Source of the DNA: Bacillus sp. HF117_J1_D
GTDB taxonomy: Bacteria > Bacillota > Bacilli > Bacillales > Bacillaceae_C
Direction of reading: 5' to 3'
Assembly (NCBI GenBank): GCA_009928435.1
Contig: JAABNQ010000002.1
Span: 1 to 64,000 of the forward strand
Length of the DNA stretch: 64,000 nt
Positions 36,959-49,059 of this stretch are shown here, piece after piece (the first letter of the stretch is position 1; each line of letters starts with the position of its first letter). The position numbers and the translations under genes were made by a program. Under the pieces are notes generated by a model. That model saw only the letters and a list, made by a program, of their open reading frames with translations. It did no database searches and was not told the origin of the DNA.

Positions 36959-38797
36959 ATGAATCATATTGACAGACAGAAAAGACAAGAGAAAATCCGC
37001 AACTTTTCAATTATTGCCCACATTGACCATGGGAAATCTACTCTGGCTGACCGGATCCTTGAAAAGACAGAAGCCCTGTCTTCGAGGGAAATGAAGGAGC
37101 AGTTGTTGGATTCCATGGATTTGGAACGCGAGCGGGGCATAACAATAAAATTAAATGCAGTTCAATTGACATATAAAGCAAAGGATGGAGAAGAGTATAT
37201 CTTTCACCTGATAGATACTCCGGGACACGTCGACTTTACGTATGAGGTTTCCAGAAGTCTCGCTGCTTGTGAAGGAGCTATACTCGTTGTGGATGCGGCA
37301 CAGGGGATCGAAGCTCAGACGCTTGCCAATGTCTACCTGGCTTTGGACAATGATTTGGAAATAGTGCCAGTCATCAATAAAATTGATCTTCCTGCGGCGG
37401 ACCCGGAGAGAGTTCGGAAGGAAATTGAAGATGTTATCGGTTTGGATGCTTCTGATGCGGTACTTGCGTCAGCAAAAGCAGGGATTGGGATTGAAGATAT
37501 TCTGGAGCAAATTGTGGAAAAGGTACCTGCACCTAATGGCGATCCGAGCGCACCGCTCAAGGCTCTCATCTTTGACTCGCTTTATGATGCATACAGAGGG
37601 GTCATTGCGTCGATTCGTGTGATGGAAGGGACAATTAAAGCAGGAGATAAGATAAGGATGATGGCCACCGGAAAAGAATTTGAAGTAAACGAGGTGGGTG
37701 TCCATGCTCCGAAGCCGATGCTTGTTGACGAATTAACTGTAGGAGATGTTGGTTTTGTTACAGCTTCTATCAAAAATGTAGCAGATACACGGGTCGGTGA
37801 TACAATCACAAATGCGAATAATCCGGCTAGTGAGCCGCTTCCAGGTTACCGGAAAATGAATCCGATGGTTTTCTGCGGACTTTATCCGATTGATTCAGCT
37901 AAATTCAATGATTTAAGAGAAGCATTAGAAAAGCTTGAATTGAATGATTCGGCTCTTGAGTATGAGGCGGAAACCTCACAGGCACTTGGATTTGGATTCC
38001 GCTGCGGCTTTTTGGGACTTTTGCATATGGAAATCATCCAAGAGCGAATTGAACGCGAGTTTAAAATTGATTTGATCACGACGGCTCCAAGCGTTATTTA
38101 CAAAGTGTACATGAATGATGGAACGGAGATTTCAGTTGATAATCCTGCCAATATGCCAGATGCGCAAAAAATTGACAGGGTTGAAGAACCGTATGTAAAA
38201 GCCTCGATGATGGTACCAAATGATTTCGTTGGTGCTGTTATGGAATTGGCTCAAGAAAAACGGGGGAATTTCATTGACATGCAATACTTGGATGAAATCA
38301 GAGTCAATGTTGTATATGAAATTCCGCTCGCCGAAATCGTGTATGATTTTTTTGATCTATTAAAATCCAATACGAAGGGCTATGCGTCGTTTGATTACGA
38401 ACCGATTGGGTACAAGCCGTCCAACCTGGTGAAAATGGATATTTTATTAAATGGAGAAAAAGTGGATGCCCTCAGCTTTATTGTCCATAAGGATTTTTCA
38501 TTTGAACGAGGGAAGGGAATAGTGGAAAAATTGAAAGACCTCATTCCGCGCCAACAGTTTGAAGTCCCTGTTCAAGCGGCAGTCGGCCAGAAAATTGTTG
38601 CAAGATCCACCATCAAAGCCATGCGGAAAAATGTTCTCGCGAAATGTTATGGTGGTGACATTTCTAGGAAGCGGAAGCTTCTTGAGAAACAAAAAGAGGG
38701 AAAGAAACGAATGAAACAAATAGGGTCTGTTGAAGTTCCACAAGAGGCGTTCATGGCTGTGCTGAAAATGGATGACTCTGGAAACAGCTCTAAATAA
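36959..38797 (+). CDS. lepA: Elongation factor 4 (LepA)
   Basis: A 612-aa translational GTPase. G motifs are [23 protein letters not shown] and [13 protein letters not shown]. The LepA-specific C-terminal domain has [15 protein letters not shown] and [26 protein letters not shown]4 helps translation under stress and assists 30S initiation or assembly. The ATG at 36959 follows ACAGGAGTG. Length equals that of B. subtilis LepA. Confidence 0.97.
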   Translation: MNHIDRQKRQEKIRNFSIIAHIDHGKSTLADRILEKTEALSSREMKEQLLDSMDLERERGITIKLNAVQLTYKAKDGEEYIFHLIDTPGHVDFTYEVSRSLAACEGAILVVDAAQGIEAQTLANVYLALDNDLEIVPVINKIDLPAADPERVRKEIEDVIGLDASDAVLASAKAGIGIEDILEQIVEKVPAPNGDPSAPLKALIFDSLYDAYRGVIASIRVMEGTIKAGDKIRMMATGKEFEVNEVGVHAPKPMLVDELTVGDVGFVTASIKNVADTRVGDTITNANNPASEPLPGYRKMNPMVFCGLYPIDSAKFNDLREALEKLELNDSALEYEAETSQALGFGFRCGFLGLLHMEIIQERIEREFKIDLITTAPSVIYKVYMNDGTEISVDNPANMPDAQKIDRVEEPYVKASMMVPNDFVGAVMELAQEKRGNFIDMQYLDEIRVNVVYEIPLAEIVYDFFDLLKSNTKGYASFDYEPIGYKPSNLVKMDILLNGEKVDALSFIVHKDFSFERGKGIVEKLKDLIPRQQFEVPVQAAVGQKIVARSTIKAMRKNVLAKCYGGDISRKRKLLEKQKEGKKRMKQIGSVEVPQEAFMAVLKMDDSGNSSK

Positions 38798-38814
38798 ATT
38801 ATTAGCGCACGAAG

Positions 38815-38855
38815 AGAAAGGGAAAGTAATCTTTTACTTGTGCCCTTTCTTTTTG
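38815..38855 (+). terminator. Terminator after lepA
   Basis: AGAAAGGG/CCCTTTCT with inner AAGTAA/TTACTT pairing and a T-run. Confidence 0.78.
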
Positions 38856-38882
38856 CTGCAAATTTAACAAGGTTGTGACAAA

Positions 38883-40013
38883 ATGCATTCAGCTTACATT
38901 CATATACCTTTTTGTGAACACATCTGCCATTACTGTGATTTTAATAAATTTTTTATGAGTGGACAGCCGGTTGATGAGTACCTGCAGCTTCTCGAAAAAG
39001 AGTTTGACTTATACCGGGCTCAATTTCCTGACATGAATCTGAAAACGATATTTGTGGGGGGCGGTACGCCAACAGCTTTGAATGTACAGCAGCTTGACGC
39101 CCTATGCTCAGCAATACGAGAAAAACTCCCTTTCTCCAAGGACGGGGAATTTACTTTTGAAGCTAATCCGGGAGACTTGACGTTGGACAAGCTTCAGGTT
39201 CTTTCAAATTATGGTGTCAACAGGCTCAGTTTTGGTGTTCAATCCTTTAATGATGAATTGTTGAAGAGAATTGGACGGTCCCATGAGGTGAAAGATGTTT
39301 ATCGCTCTATCAGACATGCACAGCAGGCTGGTTTTTCAAATATAAGTATTGATTTAATCTACGCATTGCCAGGCCAGACAGTGGAAGATTTTTCGGATAC
39401 TGTACAAAAGGCGATTGAACTAGACCTGCCGCATTATTCCGGATATTCCTTAATCGTTGAGCCGAAGACTGTTTTTTATAATCTGATGAGAAAGGGCAAG
39501 CTTACATTGCCAGGAGAAGATCAGGACGCTGCCATGTACGAGATGCTAATGAACCGAATGGAAAAAAAAGGGCTTCAGCAATATGAAATTAGTAATTTTT
39601 CCAAGCCGGGATTTCAGAGTATCCATAATCTCGTTTATTGGAACAATGAAGAGTATTATGGGTTTGGTGCGGGAGCGCATGGATATATGAACGGGGTCCG
39701 TTACTCAAATTACGGACCTTTGAAAAAATATATGGAACCACTAGAGAAGGATGTACTCCCAATATTTGAGCAACACCAAGTGACTGATCGTGAAAAAATG
39801 GAAGAAGAAATGTTTCTCGGTTTAAGAAAAAGGATTGGGGTCCATATTCCCGATTTTATTAAGAAGTTTTCTATTCATCCAATGGAGCTATTCCAACAGC
39901 AGGTAAAAGATTTGACTGCAAAAGGCTGGATTGAAGAGAAAAACGACAGCATTCGACTAACCCGCCAAGGCCTTTTTCTAGGAAATGAAGTGTTTCAAAC
40001 CTTTCTTATTTAA
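38883..40013 (+). CDS. hemW: Radical SAM heme chaperone HemW
   Basis: A 376-aa radical SAM protein of the HemN family. The [4Fe-4S] motif CEHICHYCDF (CX3CX2C) is near the N-terminus, followed by FVGGGTPTAL and FEANPGDL. HemN-like proteins with this short N-terminus are HemW, which transfers heme, rather than true coproporphyrinogen III dehydrogenase. Position after lepA and before hrcA is conserved in Bacillus. The ribosome binding site is weak. Confidence 0.93.
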   Translation: MHSAYIHIPFCEHICHYCDFNKFFMSGQPVDEYLQLLEKEFDLYRAQFPDMNLKTIFVGGGTPTALNVQQLDALCSAIREKLPFSKDGEFTFEANPGDLTLDKLQVLSNYGVNRLSFGVQSFNDELLKRIGRSHEVKDVYRSIRHAQQAGFSNISIDLIYALPGQTVEDFSDTVQKAIELDLPHYSGYSLIVEPKTVFYNLMRKGKLTLPGEDQDAAMYEMLMNRMEKKGLQQYEISNFSKPGFQSIHNLVYWNNEEYYGFGAGAHGYMNGVRYSNYGPLKKYMEPLEKDVLPIFEQHQVTDREKMEEEMFLGLRKRIGVHIPDFIKKFSIHPMELFQQQVKDLTAKGWIEEKNDSIRLTRQGLFLGNEVFQTFLI

Positions 40014-40046
40014 TCAACAGCTTCAAGTAAAACGAGGATAAATTCG

Positions 40047-40075
40047 TTGACATCAATGGGTCATTTTGTTACTTT
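40047..40075 (+). promoter_or_regulatory. Probable sigma-A promoter of the hrcA operon
   Basis: A perfect TTGACA at 40047-40052 and, after 17 bp, TACTTT at 40070-40075, just upstream of the CIRCE operator. The -10 is poor, so the exact position is uncertain. Confidence 0.5.
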
Positions 40076-40085
40076 TATATTAGAT

Positions 40086-40112
40086 TTAGCACTCATGCTG
40101 ATAGAGTGCTAA
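40086..40112 (+). promoter_or_regulatory. CIRCE operator (HrcA binding site)
   Basis: A perfect inverted repeat TTAGCACTC-N9-GAGTGCTAA. This is the standard HrcA operator, placed 13 bp before hrcA so that HrcA represses its own operon. Confidence 0.97.
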
Positions 40113-40124
40113 CAGGGGTGATGA

Positions 40125-41159
40125 ATGGTGCTTACAGATCGGCAATTACTTATACTGCAAGCCATTATTGACGAATTTATCAGATCAGCCCAGCCCATCG
40201 GATCGGGAAAATTGTCCAAAAGAGAAGAAATAAATCTGAGCTCTGCAACCATTCGGAATGAAATGGCTGATCTGGAGGAGTCTGGGTATATTGAAAAGAC
40301 CCATACTTCATCAGGGCGGATCCCTTCCGAAAAAGGGTATAGATATTATGTGGATCATCTCTTGGCACCCAAAATGCTTCACGCTCATGAAAGACAGCTA
40401 ATCCATTCTATTTTTGCGGAGAGAATATATGAATTGGAAGACGTTGTTCAGCGATCTGCCAGCGTGTTGTCAGAGCTGACAAATTACACGACAATTCTTC
40501 TTGGCCCGGCAGTCAAAGAAAACAAGCTGAAACGTCTGCAAATTGTTCCTCTTTCTGGAGGAATGGCTGTCGCAGTGATCATAACAGATACTGGGCATGT
40601 GGAAAATAAGCTTTTTTCATTACCAGAAAACCATGCACCCGAAAATATTGAAAAGCTGGTTAATATTTTGAATGAAAAACTGGCTGGAGTGCCAATTTCG
40701 GAGTTGCGGGTTAGAATTGAGTTTGAAGTGGCGGAGATTCTGAGAGAGAATATCCATCAATATGATACTTTGCTGAAAAACATTTTAAAAACGCTGGACG
40801 TTCCAGGCAATGAAAAAATATTTTTCGGCGGAAAGACAAATATGCTTAATCAGCCGGAATTCCATAATATTAATAAAGTCCGATTATTAATGAACATGAT
40901 TGAGAAAGAAGAGGGGATTTATGAACTTTTTAAACATATTCCCCATGGGATCCATGTTACGATTGGAAAAGAAAATAAAAATATGGCCATGGAAGATTGC
41001 AGTCTGATAACGGCCACATACTCCATCGGGCCAGAGTCCGTCGGGTCAATCGCTATATTGGGACCGACTAGAATGGAATATTCCAGAGTAATCGGTTTGC
41101 TTGATTTTTTAAGCAGAGATATGAGCGAAGCATTGACGAGGATGTTTAACGAAAGTTAA
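40125..41159 (+). CDS. hrcA: Heat-inducible transcription repressor HrcA
   Basis: A 344-aa repressor with an N-terminal winged helix ([61 protein letters not shown]) followed by the GAF-like dimer and insertion domains. It binds CIRCE and depends on GroE for activity. It is first in hrcA-grpE-dnaK-dnaJ and is preceded by its own operator. GGGGTGATGA precedes the ATG. Confidence 0.97.
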   Translation: MVLTDRQLLILQAIIDEFIRSAQPIGSGKLSKREEINLSSATIRNEMADLEESGYIEKTHTSSGRIPSEKGYRYYVDHLLAPKMLHAHERQLIHSIFAERIYELEDVVQRSASVLSELTNYTTILLGPAVKENKLKRLQIVPLSGGMAVAVIITDTGHVENKLFSLPENHAPENIEKLVNILNEKLAGVPISELRVRIEFEVAEILRENIHQYDTLLKNILKTLDVPGNEKIFFGGKTNMLNQPEFHNINKVRLLMNMIEKEEGIYELFKHIPHGIHVTIGKENKNMAMEDCSLITATYSIGPESVGSIAILGPTRMEYSRVIGLLDFLSRDMSEALTRMFNES

Positions 41160-41174
41160 ACAAAAAACCGGAAT

Positions 41175-41207
41175 GGAAATTAGCTCTACTGCTAATTTCC
41201 CTTATTT
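41175..41207 (+). terminator. Terminator-like hairpin after hrcA
   Basis: A perfect 10-bp stem GGAAATTAGC/GCTAATTTCC with loop TCTACT, followed by CTTATTTATT. Since grpE depends on upstream promoters, this may act as a partial terminator or processing site. Confidence 0.55.
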
Positions 41208-41218
41208 ATTGAATAGGT

Positions 41219-41328
41219 GCTTACGCTTTTCGATTGTCTAGCTTGAGGCGACCTTCGTCGCCGTGTTTCCTTTATCTCGTCGAAGGCACTCCAGTCTGTA
41301 CGTCGATGGACAGGCGCTTACGCTTTTC
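41219..41328 (-). repeat. Dispersed repeat family B, copy 2
   Basis: A non-coding segment between hrcA and grpE bounded by a 13-bp direct repeat GCTTACGCTTTTC at 41219-41231 and 41316-41328. It contains complementary GGCGACC/GTCGCC pairs, so it can fold. Its right part resembles the reverse complement of 30481-30585. An open frame runs through it into grpE, but codon content is not protein-like. Confidence 0.6.
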
Positions 41329-41347
41329 TTTTAAGGAGGTGAAGACA

Positions 41348-41953
41348 TTGCAAGAAGAATCAAAAGAAACACAGAAGCCGGAAGATTTGAATCAAGAAAA
41401 TACGGCAGAAAATAATGATGTAGAGCATGAGGAGCTTAGCGGACAAGAGATGGAGCAAGCTGATGATAATCAGTCTTCAAATCAAGAAGATGAGCAAGAG
41501 CTGGCGAATAAAATCAAAGAGCTCGAAGCTCAGCTTGAGGAGAAGGAGAGCCGCTATTTGCGCCTGCTTGCTGATTTTGACAATTTCCGCCGCAGAACTA
41601 AGCTTGATAGGGAAGCGGATGAAAAATATAGAGCGCAGAACTTGATCACGAATCTTCTTCCTGCAATCGATAATTTTGAAAGAGCCATGCAAATCGATCC
41701 TGATAATGAGCAGACGAAGGCGTTGCTTGAAGGCGTTGGAATGGTTTACAGAAGCATCATTGAAGCTTTAAAGACCGAAGGCGCCGAGCAAATTGAGGCT
41801 GTTGGCAGCCAATTCGATCCAAACCTTCACCAAGCGGTAATGCAGGCTGAGGAAGAAGGAGCAGAAGAGAATATTGTCTTGGAAGAATTTCAAAAGGGAT
41901 ATTTACTGAAAGATCGAGTTATTAGACCATCAATGGTTAAAGTGAGTAAATAG
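41348..41953 (+). CDS. grpE: Nucleotide exchange factor GrpE
   Basis: A 201-aa cochaperone. A low-complexity acidic N-terminus (about residues 1-55) is followed by a long coiled coil ([34 protein letters not shown]) and the beta-domain with [24 protein letters not shown]. It drives ADP release from DnaK. TTG at 41348 is chosen since AAGGAGGTG is directly upstream; the frame further back is the repeat. Confidence 0.95.
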   Translation: MQEESKETQKPEDLNQENTAENNDVEHEELSGQEMEQADDNQSSNQEDEQELANKIKELEAQLEEKESRYLRLLADFDNFRRRTKLDREADEKYRAQNLITNLLPAIDNFERAMQIDPDNEQTKALLEGVGMVYRSIIEALKTEGAEQIEAVGSQFDPNLHQAVMQAEEEGAEENIVLEEFQKGYLLKDRVIRPSMVKVSK

Positions 41954-41972
41954 TCAAGATACATATTGTTAA

Positions 41973-43829
<1,857 letters not shown>

Positions 43830-43838
43830 ACATGTCTT

Positions 43839-43876
43839 AAAAGTCAAAGCCCGTTCGAACCGGGCTTTGACTTTTA
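43839..43876 (+). terminator. Strong hairpin terminator between dnaK and dnaJ
   Basis: A perfect 15-bp stem AAAAGTCAAAGCCCG/CGGGCTTTGACTTTT with a seven-base loop. The 3' arm supplies the T-rich end. It would reduce dnaJ and downstream transcription relative to dnaK. Confidence 0.85.
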
Positions 43877-43973
43877 TTCATGGCGTATTTTTACATAGGT
43901 AATCGGAAGCAACAGCATACTGAAAAGCACTTGACTGGAATCGTTTTGTAAAAATGGGGCTAACAAAAGCCTC

Positions 43974-44001
43974 TTGCGCTTTTCTTACATAGATCTAATA
44001 T
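43974..44001 (+). promoter_or_regulatory. Possible promoter before dnaJ
   Basis: TTGCGC at 43974-43979 and TAATAT at 43996-44001 with a 16-bp spacer. A secondary promoter here would make sense after the strong terminator, but the -35 is weak. Confidence 0.35.
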
Positions 44002-44044
44002 GATAAAATGAACGTTATGTGAAAAGATTCGGGAGTGTGGAAAC

Positions 44045-45166
44045 ATGAGCAAAAGGGATTATTATGAAGTGCTTGGCGTTTCGGAAGATGCTTCGAAAGA
44101 TGAGATTAAAAAGGCATATAGAAAGCTTTCAAAGAAATATCATCCGGATATAAATAAAGAGCCGGGTTCCGACGAGAAGTTCAAGGAAATAACGGAAGCT
44201 TATGAAGTGTTGAGTGATGATCAAAAGAGGGCTCAATATGACCAATTTGGTCATGAAGGACCACAAGGTGGATTTGGAGGCTTTGGTGGCGGGTCTGATT
44301 TTGGTGGATTCAGCGGATTTGAGGATATTTTCAGCAGTTTCTTTGGCGGCGGTCGCAGAGACCCTAATGCGCCTAGGCAAGGGGCTGACTTACAATATAC
44401 GATGACTCTAACATTTGAAGAAGCCATCTTTGGAAAAGAAACAGTCGTTGAAATTCCTCGCGAAGAAACGTGCGAGACTTGTAATGGATCAGGTGCGAAA
44501 CCTGGAACAACACCTGAAACATGTCAGCATTGTCACGGAACAGGTCAGTTGAATCTGGAACAAGAAACGCCTTTCGGAAGAATGGTTAACCGTCGGGTAT
44601 GTCATCATTGTCATGGAACTGGAAAAATGATTAAAGATAAGTGTGTGACATGTCATGGGGAAGGCAAAGTCAAGAAAAGGAAAAAAATCAATGTGAAAAT
44701 TCCTAAAGGCATTGACGATGGCCAACAAATGCGTGTATCCGGTCAAGGGGAACCAGGTATCAATGGAGGGCCTCCTGGAGATCTCTTTATCGTCTTCCAT
44801 GTCAGACCACATGAATTCTTTGAACGGGACGGGGATGACATTTATTGTGAAATGCCGATAACCTTTGTCCAAGCCACACTGGGAGATGAAATAGAAGTTC
44901 CTACATTGTATGGTAAAGTGAAGTTGAAAATTCCAGCTGGTACTCAAACAGGAACAAGGTTCAGATTGCGTGATAAAGGTGCTCAGAATGTCCGTGGCTT
45001 CGGTAAAGGCGACCAGCATGTCCTTGTGAAAATTATTACTCCGACAAAACTGAATGAAAGACAAAAAGAGTTGCTTCGCGAATTTGCAGAAATAAGCGGA
45101 AGCGTTCCTGATGAACAGAACGAGAGCTTTTTTGGAAAAATGAAACGTGCTTTCAAAGGCGATTAA
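44045..45166 (+). CDS. dnaJ: Chaperone DnaJ (Hsp40)
   Basis: A 373-aa class I Hsp40. The J domain holds HPD (about residues 33-35). The Gly/Phe-rich linker is at about residues 75-110. Four zinc-binding CXXCXGXG repeats follow: [24 protein letters not shown] and CVTCHGEG. C-terminal substrate domains complete it. It delivers clients to DnaK and stimulates its ATPase. Confidence 0.98.
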   Translation: MSKRDYYEVLGVSEDASKDEIKKAYRKLSKKYHPDINKEPGSDEKFKEITEAYEVLSDDQKRAQYDQFGHEGPQGGFGGFGGGSDFGGFSGFEDIFSSFFGGGRRDPNAPRQGADLQYTMTLTFEEAIFGKETVVEIPREETCETCNGSGAKPGTTPETCQHCHGTGQLNLEQETPFGRMVNRRVCHHCHGTGKMIKDKCVTCHGEGKVKKRKKINVKIPKGIDDGQQMRVSGQGEPGINGGPPGDLFIVFHVRPHEFFERDGDDIYCEMPITFVQATLGDEIEVPTLYGKVKLKIPAGTQTGTRFRLRDKGAQNVRGFGKGDQHVLVKIITPTKLNERQKELLREFAEISGSVPDEQNESFFGKMKRAFKGD

Positions 45167-45183
45167 ATGAATGGAGCAGTCAA

Positions 45184-46116
45184 ATGAATTGGACTGAAAT
45201 TAGCATACTCACTGTCAATGAGGCTGTGGAACCGATCAGCCATATTTTATACGAGGCAGGAATCAGCGGACTGGTGATTGAGGATCGAGCTGACTTTTTA
45301 CGAGTGAGAGAAAACCGGTTTGGGGAAATATATGAACTGGATCCCGATGATTTTCCGGAAGAAGGGGTCATCATCAAAGCTTATCTTGCCAAAACGTCAC
45401 ATTTACATGAGACGCTTGATGAAATGAAAGAAAATATTGCTAACCTGAAGAAGTTTAATATTGACATAGGAGAAAATAAACTCAGCCTTTCAGATGTTAA
45501 AGAAGAGGATTGGGCAACAGCTTGGAAGAAATATTACCATCCTGTCAATGTTTCTGAGCGGTTTACAATTGTACCTACCTGGGAAGATTATACACCTTCT
45601 GATGAAGAACTTATGATCGAACTTGACCCAGGGATGGCATTTGGAACTGGCACTCATCCGACAACGATTATGTGCATACAGGCACTTGAGAAAACAGTGA
45701 AAAAAGGTGACAGTATTATTGATGTGGGGACAGGTTCCGGGGTATTGAGCATAGCTGCGGCATTGCTTAATGCAAAGGAAGTAAAAGCACTGGATCTGGA
45801 TGAGGTGGCTGTGGAAGCCGCGCGACAAAATATTGCGCTAAACGGTGTGGCGGAAGTAGTAACAGTTGAGAAGAATGACCTTTTAAATGGTATTACTAAA
45901 CAAGCAGATGTCATTGTTGCGAACATTTTGGCGGAAGTAATCATTTCCTTTGCTGATGAGGCCGCAAAAGCAGTGAAAAAAGGTGGATTTTTCATCACCT
46001 CAGGCATTATTGAGCAAAAGTGCGAGGAAGTAAAGACAGTGCTTCAAGAAGTCGGCTTTACCATTGAAGAAACGATCAGAATGGAAGATTGGGCAGCATT
46101 TATTGCCAGGCGTTGA
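45184..46116 (+). CDS. prmA: Ribosomal protein L11 methyltransferase PrmA
   Basis: A 310-aa SAM-dependent methyltransferase of ribosomal protein L11. The substrate-binding N-terminal domain starts [21 protein letters not shown]. The catalytic domain has [12 protein letters not shown], motif [17 protein letters not shown] and [10 protein letters not shown]. It follows dnaJ by 17 bp, the common Bacillus order. Confidence 0.96.
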   Translation: MNWTEISILTVNEAVEPISHILYEAGISGLVIEDRADFLRVRENRFGEIYELDPDDFPEEGVIIKAYLAKTSHLHETLDEMKENIANLKKFNIDIGENKLSLSDVKEEDWATAWKKYYHPVNVSERFTIVPTWEDYTPSDEELMIELDPGMAFGTGTHPTTIMCIQALEKTVKKGDSIIDVGTGSGVLSIAAALLNAKEVKALDLDEVAVEAARQNIALNGVAEVVTVEKNDLLNGITKQADVIVANILAEVIISFADEAAKAVKKGGFFITSGIIEQKCEEVKTVLQEVGFTIEETIRMEDWAAFIARR

Positions 46117-46131
46117 ACTAGAGGTGAAGAA

Positions 46132-46884
46132 ATGCAGCGCTATTTTATAGATGAACCGTTTAATGGACAGGAACGGGTAATTATTTCTGGAACGGATGTC
46201 CATCATATCACCCGCGTCATGAGAATGAAGCAGGGTGATACCCTTTATGTGGTTTTTGAGAGTGGGGAAGCAGGAACAGGGGTTATCGAAGGAATAAGAG
46301 AGTCTTCTGTAGAAATACGAGTATCTGAATGGGAAGCGGAAGGTAAGGAGCTTCCAGTCCACGTGACGATTGCGAGCGGGTTGCCAAAAGGGGATAAATG
46401 GGAGTGGGTCATACAAAAAGGCACCGAACTGGGTGCTTCACAATTTGTCCCTTTCATTGCTGCTCGCTCCGTTGTAAAATGGGAAGAGAAAAAAGCCTTG
46501 AAAAAGCTTGAAAGATGGAAGAAGATAGCCAAAGAGGCAGCAGAGCAATCACACCGGCAAAGAATTCCGGAAGTTTCGCAGCCTCTCACATTCAAACAAC
46601 TTCTTACCTTTAGAGACAGCTTTGACTATGTGGCGGTTGCATATGAGGAAGCAGCGAAAAATGGAGAAAAAAGCGGCTTGGCACGAATGCTCGCTTCAGC
46701 TGAACCCGGCAGCCGTATTTTATTCGTTTTCGGTCCGGAAGGCGGGTTTGCAGAAATAGAAACCGAGCAACTACAATCTCATGGTTTTGATCTGGTTGGA
46801 TTGGGACCGAGGATTTTAAGGACGGAGACAGCTCCATTATATGTATTATCCGCTGTTTCCTATCATTTTGAATTAATGAGGTGA
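46132..46884 (+). CDS. rsmE: 16S rRNA (uracil1498-N3)-methyltransferase RsmE
   Basis: A 250-aa SPOUT-class methyltransferase. It has an N-terminal PUA-like domain (QRYFIDEPFNGQERVIISGTDVHHITRVMRMKQGD) and the knotted C-terminal domain with FGPEGGFAEIE and LGPRILRTETAPLYVLSAVSY. It methylates U1498 of 16S rRNA. AGAGGTGAAGA precedes the ATG. It is 4 nt from mtaB. Confidence 0.95.
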   Translation: MQRYFIDEPFNGQERVIISGTDVHHITRVMRMKQGDTLYVVFESGEAGTGVIEGIRESSVEIRVSEWEAEGKELPVHVTIASGLPKGDKWEWVIQKGTELGASQFVPFIAARSVVKWEEKKALKKLERWKKIAKEAAEQSHRQRIPEVSQPLTFKQLLTFRDSFDYVAVAYEEAAKNGEKSGLARMLASAEPGSRILFVFGPEGGFAEIETEQLQSHGFDLVGLGPRILRTETAPLYVLSAVSYHFELMR

Positions 46885-46888
46885 TATG

Positions 46889-48238
46889 ATGTCTCTTGTG
46901 GCATTTCATACATTAGGCTGTAAAGTCAACCACTATGAAACGGAAGCGATTTGGCAACTGTTTAAAAAAAATGGATACGAGCGGGCGGAATTTGAGGATA
47001 CTGCCGACGTTTATGTCATCAATACATGCACCGTCACCAATACTGGTGATAAAAAAAGCCGTCAGGTCATCCGCCGTGCGATTCGTAAAAATCCTGATGC
47101 TGTTATTTGTGTGACAGGGTGCTATGCTCAAACTTCACCTGCGGAAATTATGGCAATTCCTGGTGTTGATGTCGTGGTCGGGACACAGGACAGGGTAAAA
47201 ATGCTTTCTTATATTGAGCAGTATAAGAAAGAGCGCCAACCGATTAACGGTGTGGGCAATATTATGAAAAATCGTGTATATGAAGAATTGGATGTTCCGG
47301 CATTCACTGACCGTACACGGGCTTCCCTTAAAATTCAGGAAGGCTGCAATAATTTCTGTACATTTTGTATCATTCCATGGGCGCGAGGACTTATGCGTTC
47401 CCGTGATCCACAGGAAGTCATCCATCAGGCACAGCAGCTTGTAGATGCAGGGTACAAAGAAATCGTACTGACTGGCATTCATACAGGTGGCTACGGTGAA
47501 GACATGAAGGATTACAATCTTGCTGCTTTGCTTCGAGATTTGGAAGCAAACGTCAAAGGGCTGAAAAGACTTCGAATATCTTCCATTGAGGCCAGCCAGT
47601 TAACAGACGAGGTAATTGATGTCATCGACAAGTCTAAGCTTGTAGTAAGACATTTGCATATCCCTCTCCAATCTGGTTCAAATACTGTATTAAAGAGAAT
47701 GCGCCGTAAGTATACAATGGAATTTTTCGCCGAGCGTCTAGAGCTTTTAAAGAAAGCATTGCCTAATTTGGCGATCACTTCAGATGTGATTGTCGGTTTT
47801 CCGGGTGAGACGGAAGAAGAATTCATGGAGACTTACAATTTTGTAAAAGAGCATAAATTTTCAGAGCTACATGTATTTCCTTATTCTATGAGAACAGGCA
47901 CTCCGGCAGCCAGAATGAAAGATCAGATTGACGAAAGCGTGAAGAATGACCGTGTTCATCGCTTAATTTCCCTTTCAGATCAGCTGGCTAAAGAGTATGC
48001 TTCCAAATTCGAAGATGAGGTCCTTGAAGTCATTCCCGAGGAGCCATTTAAAGATAACCCAGATAGCGGGCTGTATGAAGGATACACAGACAACTATTTA
48101 AAAGTCGTGTTTCCGGCGACCGAAGAAATGGTCGGCAAGCTTGTAAAAGTCAAAATAACAAAAGCGGGATATCCGTATTGTGAAGGACAGTTTGTCCGTA
48201 TAATGGATGAAGATGCCCCTGCTTCCATGGTAGTATAA
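46889..48238 (+). CDS. mtaB: tRNA (N6-threonylcarbamoyladenosine37) methylthiotransferase MtaB
   Basis: A 449-aa methylthiotransferase (B. subtilis YqeV) that converts t6A37 to ms2t6A37. The UPF0004 domain holds cluster cysteines in TLGCKVNHYETEA, NTCTVTN and VTGCYAQ. The radical SAM motif is CNNFCTFC, followed by a C-terminal TRAM domain. The ATG at 46889 (or 46886) follows GAGGTGAT. It closes the heat-shock operon. Confidence 0.95.
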   Translation: MSLVAFHTLGCKVNHYETEAIWQLFKKNGYERAEFEDTADVYVINTCTVTNTGDKKSRQVIRRAIRKNPDAVICVTGCYAQTSPAEIMAIPGVDVVVGTQDRVKMLSYIEQYKKERQPINGVGNIMKNRVYEELDVPAFTDRTRASLKIQEGCNNFCTFCIIPWARGLMRSRDPQEVIHQAQQLVDAGYKEIVLTGIHTGGYGEDMKDYNLAALLRDLEANVKGLKRLRISSIEASQLTDEVIDVIDKSKLVVRHLHIPLQSGSNTVLKRMRRKYTMEFFAERLELLKKALPNLAITSDVIVGFPGETEEEFMETYNFVKEHKFSELHVFPYSMRTGTPAARMKDQIDESVKNDRVHRLISLSDQLAKEYASKFEDEVLEVIPEEPFKDNPDSGLYEGYTDNYLKVVFPATEEMVGKLVKVKITKAGYPYCEGQFVRIMDEDAPASMVV

Positions 48239-48242
48239 AATT

Positions 48243-48271
48243 AAACTGCAGCGCATCGCTGCGGTTTTTTT
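48243..48271 (+). terminator. Rho-independent terminator after mtaB
   Basis: AAACTGCAGC/GCTGCGGTTT (one T-G pair) with a five-base loop and T-run. Confidence 0.88.
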
Positions 48272-48301
48272 CAATAATAAAAACAGGAGAGGATCAGAAA
48301 C

Positions 48302-48961
48302 ATGCTTCCAAAAAATATCGCTCAGATGATTGATCATACTTTGTTAAAGCCCGATGCAACGAAAGAACAGATTAAAGCTTTATGTGAAGAAGCTAAAGAA
48401 TACCAATTTGCTTCTGTTTGTGTAAATCCAGTGTGGGTGGAAACAGCGGCAGTCTCTTTAAAAGAAACGGATGTAAAGGTTTGTACAGTCATCGGATTTC
48501 CACTGGGAGCTTCCACATCTGATGTGAAAGCATTTGAGACTAAAGATGCAATAGACAAGGGTGCGCAGGAAGTGGATATGGTCATCAATATCGGGGCCTT
48601 AAAGAGCCGAGACCTAGATATTGTGAAAGAGGATATCCAAGCTGTCACGGCAGCGGCAAAAGATAGGGCGCTTGTAAAGGTGATCATTGAGACCTGCCTT
48701 TTGACTGATGAAGAGAAACAGATTGCTTGTGAAATCTCCAAACAGGCTGGAGCAGATTTTGTAAAAACCTCCACAGGCTTTTCAAGCGGAGGTGCTACAG
48801 AACAGGATGTTGCACTCATGAGGAAAACAGTCGGAAGTCAAATGGGAGTGAAAGCGTCTGGTGGTGTGCGCTCACAGGAGGATGCTGCGAAGATGATAAA
48901 ATCTGGAGCAACAAGGATAGGGACAAGCTCGGGGTCTAAGATTGTGAAGGGAATTGAATAA
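48302..48961 (+). CDS. deoC: Deoxyribose-phosphate aldolase
   Basis: A 219-aa class I aldolase that splits 2-deoxyribose-5-phosphate in nucleoside catabolism. It has [23 protein letters not shown], the Schiff-base Lys in LVKVIIETC, and [15 protein letters not shown] with the second lysine, ending [17 protein letters not shown] precedes the ATG. It marks the left edge of a block that B. subtilis lacks at this locus. Confidence 0.95.
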   Translation: MLPKNIAQMIDHTLLKPDATKEQIKALCEEAKEYQFASVCVNPVWVETAAVSLKETDVKVCTVIGFPLGASTSDVKAFETKDAIDKGAQEVDMVINIGALKSRDLDIVKEDIQAVTAAAKDRALVKVIIETCLLTDEEKQIACEISKQAGADFVKTSTGFSSGGATEQDVALMRKTVGSQMGVKASGGVRSQEDAAKMIKSGATRIGTSSGSKIVKGIE

Positions 48962-49059
48962 TTTTCTGCCGAGGCTGACATAAAAAACTCCAGACCGGCT
49001 TGATAACAGCCAATGATCAGATATGAAGTGTCTATTTATCATTAATAAGGAGCGTTTTT

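Noticed and set aside
41234-41347. N-terminal extension of GrpE through the upstream repeat
   Set aside because: The open frame is a by-product of repeat B; a strong AAGGAGGTG and TTG start directly precede the GrpE-like sequence.
44489-45064. 191-codon open frame antisense to dnaJ
   Set aside because: Shadow of a highly conserved gene; translation looks unlike a folded protein.
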